Position numbers and translations under genes: made by a program | Source: JAHFOW01 sp046350595 | GTDB lineage: Bacteria; Planctomycetota; Brocadiia; Brocadiales; Brocadiaceae | DNA: 13,872 bases | Assembly: GCA_046350595.1 (NCBI GenBank) | Contig: JAXMAC010000093.1 | Span: 1-13,872 of the forward strand | Direction: 5' to 3' | Shown: positions 12,960 to 13,872 of the stretch, piece after piece | How positions within the stretch are numbered: the first letter of the stretch is position 1 | Layout: each line of letters starts with the position of its first letter | Notes under the pieces: generated by a model | What the model was told of the DNA's origin: nothing | The model's input: the letters and a program-made list of their open reading frames with translations, nothing else | Databases searched by the model: none

Positions 12960-13700
12960 ATGGTAACCCAAACTGAATTATTAACAAAAAAAGGCCCATA
13001 TATCCAGCAGATGTTTGGTTCGATTGCACGGGTGTATGACCTGTTAAATACGATTTTAAGTTTTAACTTTGATAAGAGCTGGCGAAGGTTCGCTGTAAAG
13101 GTGAGTAATGTCAGCCCTGATGCAAGAGTCCTTGATGTCTGCACAGGTACGGGCGACCTTGCCATTGAGTATTCAAAAATATTAAATACCAACGGCAGGG
13201 TGGTTGGGAGTGATTTTTGTCATGCAATGGTCAGGCTGGCGGATCAAAAGCTGAGAAAAAGGGGGCTGGTGGGCAGAATTAAGGTTTTGGAGGCGGATAC
13301 GCTCCATTTGCCTTTCAGGGATAGTTTTTTCCAGGTTTCTGCGGTGGCCTTTGGGATTAGGAATGTATCAGATTTAAGAGCGGGTATTGCAGAAATGACA
13401 AGGATTACTGCCCCGGGTGGTCGTGTGGTGATTCTGGAATTTTCGCAGCCGACAAATCCTGTTTTTAAGTCAATGTATTACTTCTATTTCAAAAAAATAC
13501 TCCCTTTTATCGGAAGGCTTGTTTCACGCAGCAGATTAAATGCTTATTCTTATCTTCCATCATCAGTACTGAATTTTCCTGACAGGTTTGGTTTGCGAAA
13601 AGAGATGGAAGGGTGTGGGCTTAAAGACGTAAAAATTTATCCGAGGACGCTGGGGATTGTTACCATCCATGTTGGCCAAAAGCCGTATAGTATCACTTGA
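12960..13700 (+). CDS. ubiE: Demethylmenaquinone/ubiquinone methyltransferase UbiE/MenG
   Basis: The product methylates the quinone ring with S-adenosylmethionine, the last step of menaquinone synthesis (in anaerobes normally menaquinone). The 246 residues show the family signature MFGSIARVYDLLN (18-30), the SAM-binding motif VLDVCTGTGDLA (57-68), an AFGIRNVSDL stretch and PGGRVVILEFSQP, then the typical C-terminal half with SYLPSSVLNFP. It is a peripheral cytoplasmic enzyme. The frame opens at a TTG (12951), but that codon overlaps the candidate -10 box, and the ATG at 12960 gives the usual N-terminus. It is divergent from dus with an 87-bp shared spacer and is followed by a tRNA gene with its own promoter. 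No other menaquinone gene is in the window. Confidence 0.93.
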   Translation: MVTQTELLTKKGPYIQQMFGSIARVYDLLNTILSFNFDKSWRRFAVKVSNVSPDARVLDVCTGTGDLAIEYSKILNTNGRVVGSDFCHAMVRLADQKLRKRGLVGRIKVLEADTLHLPFRDSFFQVSAVAFGIRNVSDLRAGIAEMTRITAPGGRVVILEFSQPTNPVFKSMYYFYFKKILPFIGRLVSRSRLNAYSYLPSSVLNFPDRFGLRKEMEGCGLKDVKIYPRTLGIVTIHVGQKPYSIT

Positions 13701-13734
13701 ATAACAGAAAATGTTTAAAATAGCATCTAATTTC

Positions 13735-13763
13735 TTGACTAGTCTAAAAATATGTAGTATTAT
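13735..13763 (+). promoter_or_regulatory. Sigma70-type promoter for tRNA-Gln
   Basis: TTGACT (13735-13740), an ideal 17-bp spacer and TATTAT (13758-13763). Each box differs from consensus at one base. Transcription would start near 13770, about 50 nt before the tRNA. Confidence 0.75.
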
Positions 13764-13819
13764 GTCATCGTAATTTTTCTTTCGAATTAAATCATTTCAA
13801 AGTAAAATCTTCTCAATAC

Positions 13820-13872
13820 TGGGGAATAGTGTAACGGTAGCACAAATGACTCTGGATCATTTAGTCTAGGTT
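13820..13872 (+). tRNA. tRNA-Gln (anticodon CTG), 3' end outside window
   Basis: TGGGGAA (13820-13826) is the 5' acceptor strand. The D arm GTGT...GCAC spans 13829-13843, and the anticodon stem AATGA/TCATT (13845-13849 and 13857-13861) encloses the loop CTCTGGA. The anticodon CTG at 13852-13854 reads CAG (glutamine). The U at the first position is typical of bacterial tRNA-Gln. The window ends in the T arm, so the variable and T arms and the acceptor 3' strand are only partly or not seen. Confidence 0.92.

Overview
The window is a compact stretch of a Gram-negative-type bacterial chromosome of moderate to low GC. It carries nine complete protein genes, one protein gene cut off by the left edge and one tRNA gene cut off by the right edge. 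The gene set suggests an anaerobic chemolithotroph: a Moorella-type selenocysteine formate dehydrogenase, early cobalamin synthesis by the anaerobic route, and a menaquinone methyltransferase. Several starts lack a Shine-Dalgarno site, and short palindromic repeats sit between genes. Together with the TatC fused to a FecR-like domain, this would fit a planctomycete of the anammox group (Brocadiales), but that assignment is an impression from gene style and has not been tested by any search.

Left region (1-4400). The end of a forward gene with an Ig-like beta-sandwich domain (1-381) meets a leftward set of three genes: a PP-loop tRNA-thiolation-like enzyme (4192-3140), a membrane-anchored coiled-coil/TPR protein (3118-1958) and a TatC translocase subunit with a seventh membrane segment and a FecR-like domain (1862-522). 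A palindromic element at 429-480, followed by a T run on the + strand, separates the convergent genes. The divergent spacer 4193-4404 holds candidate promoters for both directions and an AT-rich 19-bp palindrome.

Middle region (4405-8563). A MEMO1-family gene is followed by a 310-bp spacer and then by fdhA. fdhA is one 900-residue reading frame (5519-8221) interrupted by an in-frame TGA at 6590-6592. The residues around the TGA, and a SECIS hairpin with the same 18-nt spacing and the same GGUCU loop as E. coli fdhF, show that it encodes selenocysteine. Related repeats of the TGTCATTGCGA type lie on both sides of fdhA.

Right region (8564-13872). A leftward group carries a CbiX-CbiC fusion, CbiA and an alpha/beta hydrolase; the first two are cobalamin-corrin enzymes separated by 17 bp. 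Upstream are a dihydrouridine synthase (leftward) and, divergent from it, UbiE/MenG (rightward). Both have promoter-like boxes so close to the start codon that their mRNAs may be leaderless. The window ends inside a tRNA-Gln(CTG) gene with a well-formed sigma70-type promoter.

Taken together, the genes are mostly housekeeping and cofactor metabolism: formate/CO2 interconversion, corrinoid synthesis (needed by methyl-transfer steps of the acetyl-CoA pathway), quinone methylation, tRNA modification and Tat export. The most unusual items are the TatC-FecR fusion, the Sec-encoding fdhA bracketed by repeats, and the CbiX-CbiC fusion. I found no defence system, prophage, CRISPR array or transposase gene.
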